Assembly (NCBI GenBank): GCA_036924085.1
Contig: JAVGWX010000012.1
Coordinates: 32,546,272 to 32,610,271 of the forward strand
Source: Ariolimax columbianus
Taxonomy: Eukaryota > Mollusca > Gastropoda > Stylommatophora > Arionidae
Direction of reading: 5' to 3'
DNA length: 64,000 nt
The notes under the pieces are model-generated. The model was not told the DNA's origin. It was given only the letters and a program-made list of their open reading frames with translations, and did not search any database. Shown piece by piece: positions 42,575 to 53,528 of the stretch (the stretch's first letter is position 1; each line of letters opens with the position of its first letter). Both the position numbers and the translations under genes were made by a program.

Positions 42575-42905
42575 CAGACACTTATGACCTGGTATAGGAG
42601 AATCGCAGAACTCTTTGCCAAGAAGAGATCAAGTGACGATATTCAAACTGCGAACAGGCCACTGTAGACTGAATCATCTGTTCAACAAATAAAAAATTGG
42701 GCACAATGACATGTGCCGATTTGGGGAGAACAAACAAGCTGTGGAATATGTTGTAAAGGGCTGCTGGCTCCACGAGAGGAGGAGAGTGAGTACTTGACTC
42801 TTCTCAACACAATTGCGAGATAAACTGTATGGTCACGACAGGAGGCTGAGATGGACCACCAGGTTTATGAGGGAAGAAGATGGCATTATTTGAGAGCGAA
42901 TGACG
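42575..42905 (+). pseudogene. RNase H-class LINE C-terminal zinc-knuckle fragment
   Basis: Reads VTIFKLRTGHCRLNHLFN, KIGHNDMCRFGENKQ, VVKGCWLHERRR and LYGHDRRLRWTTRFM across frames. This is the FRLRTGH.RL..HL...C.C....EH.L..C ending of RT-RNase H LINEs, as in the intact copy at 58.5-59.9 kb, but from another lineage. Stops present. Confidence 0.8.
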
Positions 42906-42949
42906 AAGAAGAGAAGGAAAAATATTAAAACTAGACGAAATACTTTTTG

Positions 42950-45712
42950 TTACAGAGCTCCTAAATTTGTTACCTTGTTCCTAGATTTGTTACAAGGCTC
43001 CTAGATTTGTCATATGTCTCCTAGATTTGTTATCTGTCTGTTAGATTTGTTGTACTGCTCCTAGATTTGTTACCTGTCTCCAAGATTTGTTGCACTGCCC
43101 CTAGATTTGTTACCTGTCTCCAAGATTTGTTAAATGGCTCCTAGATTTGTTACCTGCTTCAAGATTTGTTAACTGCTCCTATATGTGTTACCTGTTTCCT
43201 AGATTTGTTACCTGCCCCTAGATTTGTTACCTGTTTCCTAGATTTGTTACCTGTTTCCTAGATTTGTTACCCTGCTCCTAGATTTGTTACCTTTTTCCTC
43301 GATTTGCTACCTGCTCCTAGACTTGTTACCTGTTTCCTAGATTTTTGTACCTGCTCCTAGATTTGTTACCTGCTCCTAGATTTGCTACATGTTTCCTAGA
43401 TTTGTTACCTGCTCCTAGATTTGTTTCCTAGATTTGTTACCTGCGCCTAGATTTGTTACCCTGCTCCTAGATTTGTTACCTTTTTCCTCGATTTGCTACC
43501 TGCTCCTAGACTTGCTACCTGTTTCCTAGATTTTTTACCTGCTCCTAGATTTGTTACCTGCTCCTAGATTTGCTACATGTTTCCTAGATTTGTTACCTGC
43601 TCCTAGATTTGTTTCCTAGATTTGTTACCTGCGCCTAGATTTGTTACCCTGCTCCTAGATTTGTTACCTGCTTCCGAGATTTGTTAAATGGCTCCTAGAT
43701 TTGCTACCTGCTCCTAGATTTGTTAAATAGCTCCTAGATTTGTTTCTCTGCTCCTAGATTTATTAAATGGCTTTTAGATTTGTGACATTGCTCCTAGATT
43801 TGTTAAATGGCTCCTAGATTTGTGACATTGCTCCTAGATTTGTTAAATGACTCATAGATCTGTTACCCTGCTCCTAGATTTGTTAAATGGCTCCTAGATC
43901 TGTTACCCTGCTCCTAGATTTGTTAAATGGCTCCTATATTTGTTACTCTGCTCCTAGATTTGTTAAATGGCTCCTAGATTTGTTACCTTGCTCCTAGATT
44001 TGTTACCTGTCTTCTAGATTTGTTACCTTGCTCTTAGATTTGTTACCTGTCTTCTAGATTTGTTACCTTGCTCATAGATTGGTTACCTGTCTTCTAGATT
44101 TGTTATCTCCTAGGATGTGTTTACCTTGCTCAGATATTTGTTACCTTGCTCCTAGATTTGTTACCTTGCTCCTAGATTTGTTACCTGTCTTCTAGATTTG
44201 TTATCTTGCTCCTAGAATTGTTACCTGTCTTCTATATTTGTTAAATAGCTCTTAGATTTGTTTCTCTGCTCCTAGATTTATTAAATGGCTTTTAGATTTG
44301 TGACATTGCTTCTAGATTTGTTAAATGGCTCCTAGATTTGTGACATTGCTCCTAGATTTGTTAAATGGCTCATAGATCTGTTACCTTGCTCCTAGATTTG
44401 TTAAATGGCTCCTAGATCTGTTACCCTGCTCCTAGATTTGTTAAATGGCTCCTATATTTGTTACTCTGCTCCTAGATTTGTTAAATGGCTCCTAGATTTG
44501 TTACCTTGCTCCTAGATTTGTTACCTGTCTTCTAGATTTGTTACCTTGCTCTTAGATTTGTTACCTGTCTTCTAGATTTGTTACCTTGCTCATAGATTGG
44601 TTACCTGTCTTCTATATTTGTTAAATAGCTCCTAGATTTGTTTCTCTGCTCCTAGATTTATTAAATGGCTTTTAGATTTGTGACATTGCTCCTAGATTTG
44701 TTAAATGGCTCCTAGATTTGTGACATTGCTCCTAGATTTGTTAAATGGCTCATAGATCTGTTACCCTGCTCCTAGATTTGTTAAATGGCTCCTAGATCTG
44801 TTACCCTGCTCCTAGATTTGTTAAATGGCTCCTATATTTGTTACTCTGCTCCTAGATTTGTTAAATGGCTCCTAGATTTGTTACCTTGCTCCTAGATTTG
44901 TTACTTGTCTTCTAGATTTTTTACCTTGCTCTTAGATTTGTTACCTGTCTTCTAGATTTGTTACCTTGCTCATAATTTGTTATCTCCTAGGATGTGTTTA
45001 CCTTGCTCATAGATTTGTTACCTTGCTCCTAGATTTGTTACCTGGCTTCTAGATTTGTTACCTTGCTCCTAGAATTGTTACCTGTCTTCTATATTCATTT
45101 TCTCCTAGATTTGTTAACTTGCTTCTAGATTTGTTACCTGTTACTAGATTTGTTACATTGCTTCTAAATTTGTTACCTGTCTTCTAGATTTATTATCTCC
45201 TAGATTTGTTACCTTGCTCCTAGATCTGTTACCTTGCTCCTAGATTTGTTACCTGTCTCCTAAATTGTTTACCTTGCTTCTATATTTTTTACCTTGCTCC
45301 TAAATGTTTTACCATGCTCCTAAATGAGTTACCTTGCTCCTAAATTCTTTACTTTGCTTCTAGATTTTTTACCTTGCTCCTAAATTTTTTACCTTGCTCC
45401 TAGATGTTTTCCTTGCTCCTAGATTTTTTTTACCTTGCTCCTAGATTTGTTACTTTGCTCCTAGATTTGTTACCTTGCTCCTAGATTTGTTACATTGCTC
45501 CTAGATTTATTACTTTGCTCCTAGATTTGTTACCTTGCACCTAGATTTGTTACCTTGCACCTAGATTTGTTAACTTGCTCCTAGATGTGTTACCTTGTTC
45601 TTAGATTGTTTTACCTTGCTCCTATATTTTTTACCTTGCTCCTAGATTGTTTACCTTACTCCTAGATTTGTTACCTGTCTTCTAGATTTGTTACATCGCT
45701 CCTAAATTGACA
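42950..45712. repeat. 20-bp minisatellite, 2.76 kb, with higher-order blocks
   Basis: The basic unit is CCTAGATTTGTTACCTTGCT, alternating in places with TTAAATGG and TGACATTG variants. Marker segments recur: CTTTTTCCTCGATTTGC at 43290 and 43480 (189 bp apart), TTTCTCTGCTCC at 43743, 44261 and 44641, and TAGGATGTGT at 44111 and 44988. Block duplications of several hundred bp are therefore nested in the array. Confidence 0.97.
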
Positions 45713-45724
45713 TCCGTCTACAGT

Positions 45725-45965
45725 AGAAACTGTAAGCCACTGGAATGTTGAAATTCTGATAGTCAATCAGGTAGGTCAGTGTTTGATGCCAGGCAGCCAA
45801 AGGTTATCATTTTGTTCTGCAAATCCATTAGGTGTGCTTTTAGAAAGTGCAGAACCGTGTTTTCCACGGCTTGCCTTTCGCACTCACACTTGACTATCAC
45901 TAGTACATCTGTGGGTAGATACGGCTCTATGATGCCCAGCCTCCAGGCTTTTCTCCATTGACATC
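45725..45965 (-). pseudogene. Possible RNase H-class LINE C-terminal scrap
   Basis: On minus: GIIEPYLPTDVLVIVKCECERQAVENTVLHF, which could be a degraded C.C....VEH.L..C knuckle. The match is short and the last Cys is missing. Confidence 0.3.
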
Positions 45966-46059
45966 TAGCCTAATTCAGTAATGTAGGACCTGTAGTATGA
46001 TTTTGGTGGTGTTAGTAATGGCTAATCTGTCATTGTGCGAGGTATTGCTTCAAGGCGTT

Positions 46060-46490
46060 TTCCATTATCACTTCTTGGAGGCGTGTCTAGAAGGCTTGTC
46101 TACGAGACATATATAGAGACGAATCTAGGAGGCATGTCTAGGATTCATGTACAGAAGGCGTGTATAGAAGGCGTGTCTGGACTTCTGTCTGGGAGGTCTG
46201 TCTGGAAGTTCTGTCTTGGAGGTCTGTCTGGGAGGTCTGTCTGGGAGGTCTGTCTGGTAAGTTTGTCTAAAAAGAATGTCTAGGAAGCATGTCCAAGAGA
46301 CGTGTCTAGGAGGAGAGTGTAGGACCTCTGTCTGGGAGGTCTGTCTGGAAGGCGTGTCTAGGAGGTGTGTCTGGGAGGCGTGTCTGGGAGGCGTGTCTAA
46401 GGGACGTGCGTGTCTAGGAGGCGTGACTAAGGGACGTGTCTAGGAGGTGTGTATAGGAGGCGTGTCTGGGAGGCGTGTCTAGCAGGAATG
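46060..46490. repeat. 12-13 bp minisatellite
   Basis: Units GTCTGGGAGGTCT and GTCTAGGAGGCGT in tandem, more diverged on the left. Confidence 0.93.
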
Positions 46491-46737
46491 TCAGGCCTGT
46501 CAACATCGATAGTCGTAGACTCCAAACCAACAGAAACGAGATCTACACACGCCTTTGTAGAAGAGACTTGATTAAGTTAAACCAGGCACATTTGGTGCGG
46601 CGTTCAGGTGGCCCTATCAATAGGACAATAGGACCTCCATATCTACAAGTTTGTTGCAAACGACGACTAAAGAAGGTTGTGCCTGAGCGCAGCAACATTG
46701 TTTCCTTGCCATTTTCACACATATAATGCATAATCCA

Positions 46738-46990
46738 TGTCAACTCATCGCATAATCCATCAGTCAACTCATCGCATAATCCATCAGTCAACTCATCGCA
46801 TAATCCATCAGTAAACTCATCGCATAATCCATCAGTCAACTTATCCCAAGCAGATCTGTCCTGTGCTATTTCCTTCAGTCTTTTCCAGCTCCTCTCAGGT
46901 TGTTTTTTTTTTGTAACCTTCAGGGCCCTACCCCATTTTCTTTTCTGACCCTCCTTTTCCTCCTTTTCCTGGGGTTCCATGACAGAGAAT
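46738..46990 (-). pseudogene. LINE C-terminus with in-frame 24-bp expansion
   Basis: The minus frame reads EGQKRKWGRALK, SWKRLKEIAQDRSAWDKLTDGLC and then DELTDGLC repeated. The first part is the usual K..W..L..IAQDR..W..LV.GLC ending of one LINE lineage. The last eight codons are amplified about five times by a 24-bp unit (GATGAGTTGACTGATGGATT plus ATGC), keeping the frame open. Confidence 0.85.
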
Positions 46991-47149
46991 GTCTGGCGAT
47001 TCCAGCTTAGAGCTATCGCAGTGCGTGGTCTATCCAGCGCGAACCTTCTTCCTTAGATTTCCTTTCCAACATAACTAGGTTATGCTCTTTTCCAATAAAC
47101 TTTAATTTGTAATCCTGTCAACCACTTCAGACACATATTTATGAGATTT

Positions 47150-47268
47150 GTTGATAAACCTCTTACTTAGTCGCTCCTCTTCTACCGTGAGGTGTAGAGG
47201 TTGATAAACCTCTTACTTAGTCGCTTCTCTTCTACCGTGAGGTGTAGAGGTTGATAAAGCTCTACGGT
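47150..47268 (-). mobile_element. LINE 3' end, tandem, same lineage as the 9.3-kb array
   Basis: On minus, CCTCTACACCTCACGG, TAGAAGAG.AGCGACTAAG and TAAGAGGTTTATCAA occur about twice with a ~51-bp period. This is the same 3' terminal sequence that forms the array at 9334-11519, but with a shorter TAAG tail. Confidence 0.85.
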
Positions 47269-48555
47269 GTCTTAAATATTGAGTTTTGTTACGTCATGTT
47301 TTAGAAGGACCGACTTCTGTGGAGTTGAAGATTCTTAGCTTGGTATGTATTTTAGCAACATCTTCAAGGAAAAGTAATTTCTACAGAAACAACCACCGCT
47401 GGAATAGGTAACGTGCTTTTGGCGCAGAGCACACATTTCCTGCATTTTAGCTTATGTTGTATGTCTAAACGTGCTCATTTCTTCTGTTTTTAAAGCTGTT
47501 ATTTGAATGCCATTCGTAGTGAATCTTCTTATATTATGAGGCGACCTGAAGACGGTTTACCTCAGTCTCTTTGGCTCTAGTGCAGTACAAAGCTTCCTAG
47601 TGGACTCACTGAGTCGATCTCCACATCGCTGACCAGGATATTGCAACACAACCAATTTCCAGAAGCGCGATGTGGACGTGGAGTGGAGTCTTAATCAGTA
47701 TGTTGCGCTCTAATCTGACCATAGCGACTCATTAGTACCTAGGTAACGTAACAATAACTATTACAGCAGTGGGAATACACTTGTAAAGAACTATTCACCG
47801 TAAAGGGTATATAATTTGTAAAGAACTATTTACAGTAAGGGGTATATTATTTGTAAAGAACTATTTACAAAAGGGGGTAAATACTTTATAAATTTAAAAA
47901 TTCCAGTAGCAAATTTATACTTCCTAAAGAAATATTTACAGTAGTCGGTATATGTTTATAATTCACCATTTCCAGTGATTGGTAAAAAATAATAGAGCTG
48001 GCTAAGACGATTGACAAGATACACACAACACACCATCAAAGTGCCCTTCCAGTGGATTCCGGATCATCATTTAGTCAATTAGAAATCAGACAGACTAGCA
48101 AAGTTATGAGCACGCGTGTTTGAAATAAATGCGCCAGCCAACAAGCAGACAACAAAATAAATACTTTAAAAGAACTTTAAAAAATGCACGTCTGAATGTA
48201 TGATGGAAGGGCCTACTTAGCGTGTCAGGTATAAAAAGAAATGGCACACGCAAACACAAATATCAACAAACTGCAACGCACGAAGCAGAGGATAATCTTT
48301 CAATTTTATCATATTACACATCAGGCTTAAGAAATACTTAAACACGTTAGACCCTGCACACAAACCTAGCTGCTGCAGCATCACCCACCCATTATAGACA
48401 GTTCAACATGTGCAAGTTTGATTGCTCAGGTCTCGCCAGAGAAAGAAATTAGTTATTACCTGGCACCCCAACACTCATTAACACCGTATACAGCATCCAC
48501 TCATTAGCTACAAAACACCTGCACGTTTTTCCACTTCACATTCAATGGGAAAGAG
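47269..48555. other. No gene; 43-bp triplicate at 47785-47890
   Basis: AT-rich. Three copies of a unit containing GTAAAGAACTATTTACAGTA. Nothing else recognised. Confidence 0.5.
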
Positions 48556-48559
48556 CGAA

Positions 48560-49600
48560 CAGCTCGACCTAGTCTAGTTAATCAACACACCATTAGTGGA
48601 TACAGAAGAAACAATACAAATACTGAAGCAAACAAAAAAATGGCTGGTCCAGACATCATTACAAAGGAAATGATAACAACTTTAGAAGGCTTTGACTTTG
48701 AGACTTTTACAGAGTTGTGAAAAGACATATATAATACATAGTATTTACCCACATACTTGAAGATATCAATCTTTAGCACATTGCCCATAGAGGTCAAGGG
48801 CAGTGGATTGCCCAGATTATAGAACAATCAGCCTAATGAGTCCCAAGACCCAACTAAGGGCAGTGGATTGCTTAGATTATAGAACAATCAGCCTAATAGA
48901 GTCACATGACCAAAACACTCCTCAAAGTTAGACAAGAGAGAATTCACAATACAACAGACAGAGAAGTTGGCGAAGATAAGTTTTTGACTTTCAAACAGAA
49001 CAATGAAACTGGTGAAGCAATATTATGTTTATGAGCATGTTAGCGGGAAAGTATAATCTCGAACGAAAGAAACAAGTATCTACATGTATTGTGTTGACAA
49101 CAATAATGTATTTGACAACGTCCTGCATGTTAAATTAATGGAGTGTCTCCAAGTGATTGACCTTGATGGAAAATAAATTATAATAATTAGTATTCTATAT
49201 TTGGAACAGGTGCCAACAAAACGATCGGGAGATAATGACTATACAGATATTGATATAACATGAGGTGTGTGTTATCGCCTTTCCTATTCTAAAGAGAGAA
49301 TTTCCAGACAGATTGAGTAGGTGGCAGGACTAAATATCAACGGCAGGATAGTTAACAATATCCGTTATAACGATGATACTGTATTGTTGGATGAAAGGGA
49401 GCAGGAGTTGCGGGACCTTGTAGAGACATTCAACAACAGAAATAGGGAGAAGGGCTTGGACATTTACTTTGGGAAAACAAAAACTATGATCATTAGCAAA
49501 ACAACTGAACATCACCGTAAGAGAAGAGTTACTGGAATAAGTAAAAATAGTCTTTTACCTTGGACAGATCATAACAGATGATGGTAGATGTGATACACAG
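48560..49600 (+). pseudogene. LINE reverse transcriptase domain, degraded
   Basis: Across frames: QTKKMAGPDIITKEM (the linker GPD motif), LPTYLKISIF, DYRTISL, VDNNNVFDNVLHVKLMECL (RT motif with the first catalytic Asp), and GLNINGRIVNNIRYNDDTVLL (the YADD box as YNDD, both catalytic Asp present), then GKTKTMIIS. The GVRQGCVLSP block is barely recognisable (GVCYRLSYS). A tandem duplication at 48795-48914 repeats the DYRTISL codons. Multiple stops. This is the best-preserved RT core in the window. Confidence 0.9.
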
Positions 49601-49724
49601 ACGAAGAAGAGAAATAAGAATGATTAAAGTCATTTTACATTAAAAATATATTGACATCCGGACATTTATCAATATACATTGATAATGAGAGTAGTCTGAT
49701 TTGTATATTTGTCTTTGCTTTATA

Positions 49725-50130
49725 GTACTGAGACATGTACAATAAACAATCAGTTTGTGGATAGTTGAAACCTTTGGAATGTGGACACACAGATTGATGC
49801 ACAGCATTTCATGGAAGAAGTCGCAAACAAATAAGGTGGTCAGGAAGAATTTGGAAATGGGGAGTGAAATACTTGAGGAGATACAAATTAGGCAGTTAAA
49901 TATTTTGGACATATAAAGAGACACGACACAATTCAGAAAGCAACGCTGGAAGGTAGGAACACAAGAGGAAGACTGTGTTATAGGTAACAAGACAGCATCA
50001 AGAGATGGACTGGCAACAGTCTGTCAGAGTGTACCATGGGGAACAAGACAGCATCAAGAGATGGACTGGCAACAGTCTGTCAGAGTGTACCATCAGGGAA
50101 CAAGACTGCAGATGTTGATTCATTGCAACT
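49725..50130 (+). pseudogene. LINE ORF2 C-terminus continuing from the RT
   Basis: Reads EILEEIQIRQL, FGHIKRHDTIQKATLEGRNTRGR, then SIKRWTGNSLSECTM. This is the GHI.RH...Q...LEG...GRGR...I..WTG.S..E block that ends such LINEs. About 53 bp (AAGACAGCATCAAGAGATGG...) is duplicated in tandem at 49986-50093. Probably the same LINE copy as 48.6-49.6 kb. Confidence 0.82.
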
Positions 50131-50184
50131 AACCTACAATACGGAGACTGCACTTGGCATCAGCAAAGAACCAAACTGTGTCCA

Positions 50185-50375
50185 CACCCGCCCTTCCTCG
50201 AGGCTACTTCATGTGTCCACACTCACCCTTCCCAAAGGCCACTTCATGAGTTCACATCCACCCTTCCCGAGGCTACTTCATGTGTCCACACCCACCCTTC
50301 CCGAGGCCACTTCATGAGTTCACATCCACCCTTCCCGAGGCCACGTAGCGTGTATCCCCTCCCTTTCTGAGACCA
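50185..50375. repeat. 34-bp minisatellite, about 5 copies
   Basis: The unit contains CACACCCACCCTTCCCGAGG and CTACTTCATG(T/A)G. Confidence 0.9.
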
Positions 50376-50582
50376 CGCCGCCAGAGCAAGATAGACCAGG
50401 ACTGCCATATTGGCATTTTAGTTGTCAATTTCTAGAAATGTGATCATTTCTCAAACAGTTTGGCTTCTTTTATTTTCTGTTTTGACAACTGGCATTATTT
50501 TCTGATAACTTTCAAAGTAACTGACATCTATTTTGACACTGTAAAAAAAAAAAGCATTTCTCTTTTTAAATTCCTTTTAATT
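50376..50582. other. No gene seen
   Basis: AT-rich spacer. Confidence 0.5.
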
Positions 50583-50780
50583 CCCCGTAGTAGTGAGTGA
50601 CACTCAAATTAAGCCAAGCACTATAACCGCATGGAGGACCCCGGTCCACCTTCATCAGCACGCTCGGAATGTGAGGAAAGCTACTGCAACCCGTCACTTA
50701 AAGTTCTTTTCATCGCGTACAAAAGAGTAGCCTGCTCATTCTGGGCATTCGAAACAACAACAACAACAACAACAATTTTG
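50583..50780 (+). mobile_element. Family B, 3' half
   Basis: Landmarks GTAGTAGTGAGTGACACTC, CACCTTCATCAGCACGCTCG, GAGGAAAGCTACTGCAACC and CATTCTGGGCATTCG, then a CAA tail. Lacks the 5' 38-bp region. Confidence 0.85.
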
Positions 50781-51546
50781 CATATTTTTACAAACAAAAT
50801 TTTGACATAAACAACCCCCACAGAGTCTCTTCTATTTATGTACATTTTCTTAATGCTATTTGAGCATACGCACTTATTATTTCTTTATTCTGATAATATT
50901 TAATTATTATTTTCTTTGTTTTAGAATACATTTGGAACAAAGCAACAACAACAACAAATTACAATGTAGTTTGGAATATCTCAAGTAAGGATTTATACCT
51001 GAACAAATAAACCAGCAATTGCCAACGTGTCTGTTATGCGAGAAGGTATTTTCTAATGAGGCAATGAAGTCTTCCAGATGGATTGAACATTTAAAGAGAG
51101 CACATCCTGACAAGACAGATAAAAACTCTTTTTTTTCAATCACTTTATGATAAATTTAAAAAGCCGTCAACGCAGTTAAACATGACAAAGTGTTACAAAA
51201 ACAAACTGATGGTTTGCGTGCTTCAAACAAAATTGTAATTCTGATTGCTAAGCCGGTAAGCCACATGCAATTGGTGAGAAGCTTATCTATCCTACCAGCT
51301 CTCAGTACTGTATTTGCATAAGCCACCACGTGATGATATAATTAAGATGATTTATCTCTGCAATTAAGGGCAAAAAAGCATAGGTGAAATGACTGAGAAT
51401 GTCAAGCAACCCACTAAGGGCAACATAATTGTCAAGTCACCTGAATGTGCCAACTTTGACATTCAATAAAGCTTTGCTTATCGCTTATGTGCGTTTTGTA
51501 AAAAACGAGAGTTTGGTTCAAGAGTTGCTGAGAGTGATAAAAAATT

Positions 51547-51636
51547 TGGCTTGGCTTGGCTTCTTTCGTTTTCTCAATCTCCCGATACCAAACCCTGAAA
51601 AATAGTAGACAGTAGCAGAATGTAGTCCAGAGAAAA
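51547..51636 (-). mobile_element. Family A 3' fragment with GCCAA tail
   Basis: On plus: TTGGCTTGGCTTCTTTCG, TTTTCTCAATCTCCCGATACC, AAACCCTGAAA, GCAGAATGTAGTCCAGAGAA. About 90 bp of the element's 3' end only. Confidence 0.8.
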
Positions 51637-51911
51637 GTCACACACAAAAACGTCTTTTTCAAGACGAACGCGGAAGAAGAAGAGAAGTAAAATGTTTGAG
51701 ACGTATGTATAACCTTGTTGACACTGTTGTGGAGTTTTATGAAGGCACGCATGCTTTGCCCAGTAACGAACTCTAGGAAATCAGGCTGACATTGCTTATT
51801 TGTCTACACTATTTGTCAAGTTCAATGAAACGAATATGCAGTTGCAAGGAAATGCCACCAATCTTATTAAGGTCAAACATGTCGTGTCTACGTTTATTGC
51901 AGATAACTCTA

Positions 51912-52327
51912 CTCAAGCTATTATAGGCTGTTCAAGCGTATATAGGCTGTTCAAGCTATTATAGGCTGTTTAAGCTATTATAGGCTGTTCAAGCTATTAT
52001 CGGCTGTTCAAGCTATTATAGGCTGTTCAAGCTATTATAGGCTGTTCAAGCTATTATAGGCTGTTCAAGCTATTATAGGCTGTTCAAGCGTATATAGGCT
52101 GTTCAAGCTATTATAGGCTGTTCAAGCGTATATAGGCTGTTCAAGCGTATATAGGCTGTTCAAGCTATTATCGGCTGTTCAAGCTATTATAGGCTGTTCA
52201 AGCTATTATAGGCTGTTCAAGCGTATATAGGCTGTTCAAGCGTATATAGGCTGTTCAAGCTATTATAGGCTGTTCAAGCGTATATAGGCTGTTCAAGCGT
52301 ATATAGGCTGTTCAAGCTATTATAGGC
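51912..52327. repeat. 19-bp minisatellite, about 22 copies
   Basis: Two alternating variants, TATTATAGGCTGTTCAAGC and GTATATAGGCTGTTCAAGC. Confidence 0.96.
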
Positions 52328-52458
52328 TTGTCTGAGCAGGAACTGAAAGATGGCGTTCTACACATTTTTCGGTGACAGTTTGAATATTCTGCGTGAAGAT
52401 ATGTCTGAGCGAATCGAAAAATAGTCTTATGATAGAAATTCTAGACTTAGTCATAAAT

Positions 52459-52696
52459 GGAGCCCCGTAGCGCAGTGGTTAGCGCGCTGGCTTCGCATCT
52501 GAGTGGTCCTGGGTTTTTTTCAGACCGCAATGGATCCTGGGTCGACCCAGCCTCAAATGGGTACGGGTTCAGTCCGGGAAGTAAAACCGGCGAGGGAGAG
52601 GAGATGGCTACCACCCTCATATACCCGAGCCTTTGAAATGTGAGATCGCTAACAGCTCACACCCCTACGGCAGTAATGCTATGGTTACTTTACTTT
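52459..52696 (+). mobile_element. SINE2 with 12-bp target duplication, B box deleted
   Basis: A 238-bp copy flanked by TTAGTCATAAAT at 52447-52458 and 52697-52708. The head GGAGCCCCGTAGCGCAGTGG carries the A box. After CCTGGGTT the sequence jumps to a T run and CAGACCGCAATGG, so the B box and about 25 bases are missing relative to the 40.5-kb copy. It sits inside the hAT pseudogene. Confidence 0.93.
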
Positions 52697-53064
52697 TTAG
52701 TCATAAATCCATTTTTAGATATTCGGAAAGTTATTAGATATTTGAGCTCCAAAAAGTCATTGAGGTGAGGTTAAAGTTTAAAAAATCATACCAGGAATGT
52801 TGGTTACAGATGGCAGATTGTTTGAATCGCTACCCTGGATTATGGAGAGTGGCTATGAAGCTCTTGGTTGCATTTCCAACATATTTGCTGAAACAGGGTG
52901 TCAGTGTGACTGGCTTACTTCTCTCCAAGTTAGAAAAAATAAATGCTTCAGAATATTTTCAGATTTTAATTGACATCAAACCTGACATTGGTAAACTAAT
53001 ATTGTCAAGTCCATCCATCACATTAACGTATAACAGAATAGTCAGATACCAGGCCTAGTTATTA

Positions 53065-53290
53065 AATTTGGTATATCATATTCTTGCTAAATATGGTATA
53101 TCACTTTCTTGCTAAATGTGATATATCATAATCTTGCTAAATGTGGTATATCATATTTCTTGCTAAATGTGGTATATCATATTCTTGCTAAACGTGGTTT
53201 ATAATATTCTTGCTAAATCGGGTATGTAATATTCTTGCTAAATGGGAGAAATAATTATTTTGCTAAATGTGGGAAATAATTTTCTTGCTA
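53065..53290. repeat. About 29-bp AT-rich tandem repeat, 8 copies
   Basis: The unit contains TTCTTGCTAAATGTGG and TATATCATA, degenerating to the right. Confidence 0.88.
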
Positions 53291-53528
53291 AGTAACTTTC
53301 AAACTTGTAAAAGAAGATAAACGTGGATTTCGTTCATCAATTGTGTTTAATTAAATAACTTAAAAAATGTAATTGGATATTGAATAAATATTCAATTAAG
53401 TATTACTGTTTTGTTATTGTTATTATCTTACATAGTAATCGGCATCCTGTCAGTCTCGAAAAACAATGCACTTCATTCTAGAGAGGGGTCTTAGTCAGTG
53501 GTTGCCCTTGCTGCACACCACGCTAAGA
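53291..53528. other. No gene seen
   Basis: AT-rich spacer. The last ~100 bp may be LINE 3' sequence flanking the next array. Confidence 0.4.

Larger units (their letters stand above)
50945..53062 (+). pseudogene. hAT transposase of ZBED5/SCAND3-like type, split by insertions
   Basis: The left end has a BED zinc finger: LPTCLLCEKVFSNEAMK then SRWIEHLKRAHPD. Further right are DIAYLSTLFVKFNETNMQLQGNATNL (a helical region as in ZBED5-like proteins) and, at 52765-53058, LKFKKSYQECW, MKLLVAFPTYLLKQGVSVTGLLLSK and ILIDIKPDIGKL. The last is the hATC dimerisation region (FPT.YL.E.GFS...). The catalytic DDE core is not readable. The gene is interrupted by a family A tail (51547-51636), a 19-bp array (51912-52327) and a SINE2 (52459-52696) and carries stops throughout. 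Confidence 0.82.

Noticed and set aside
45725..45965. Firm call of an RNase H LINE knuckle on the minus strand
   Set aside because: Only a short C.C...VE..L stretch is readable; kept at low confidence.
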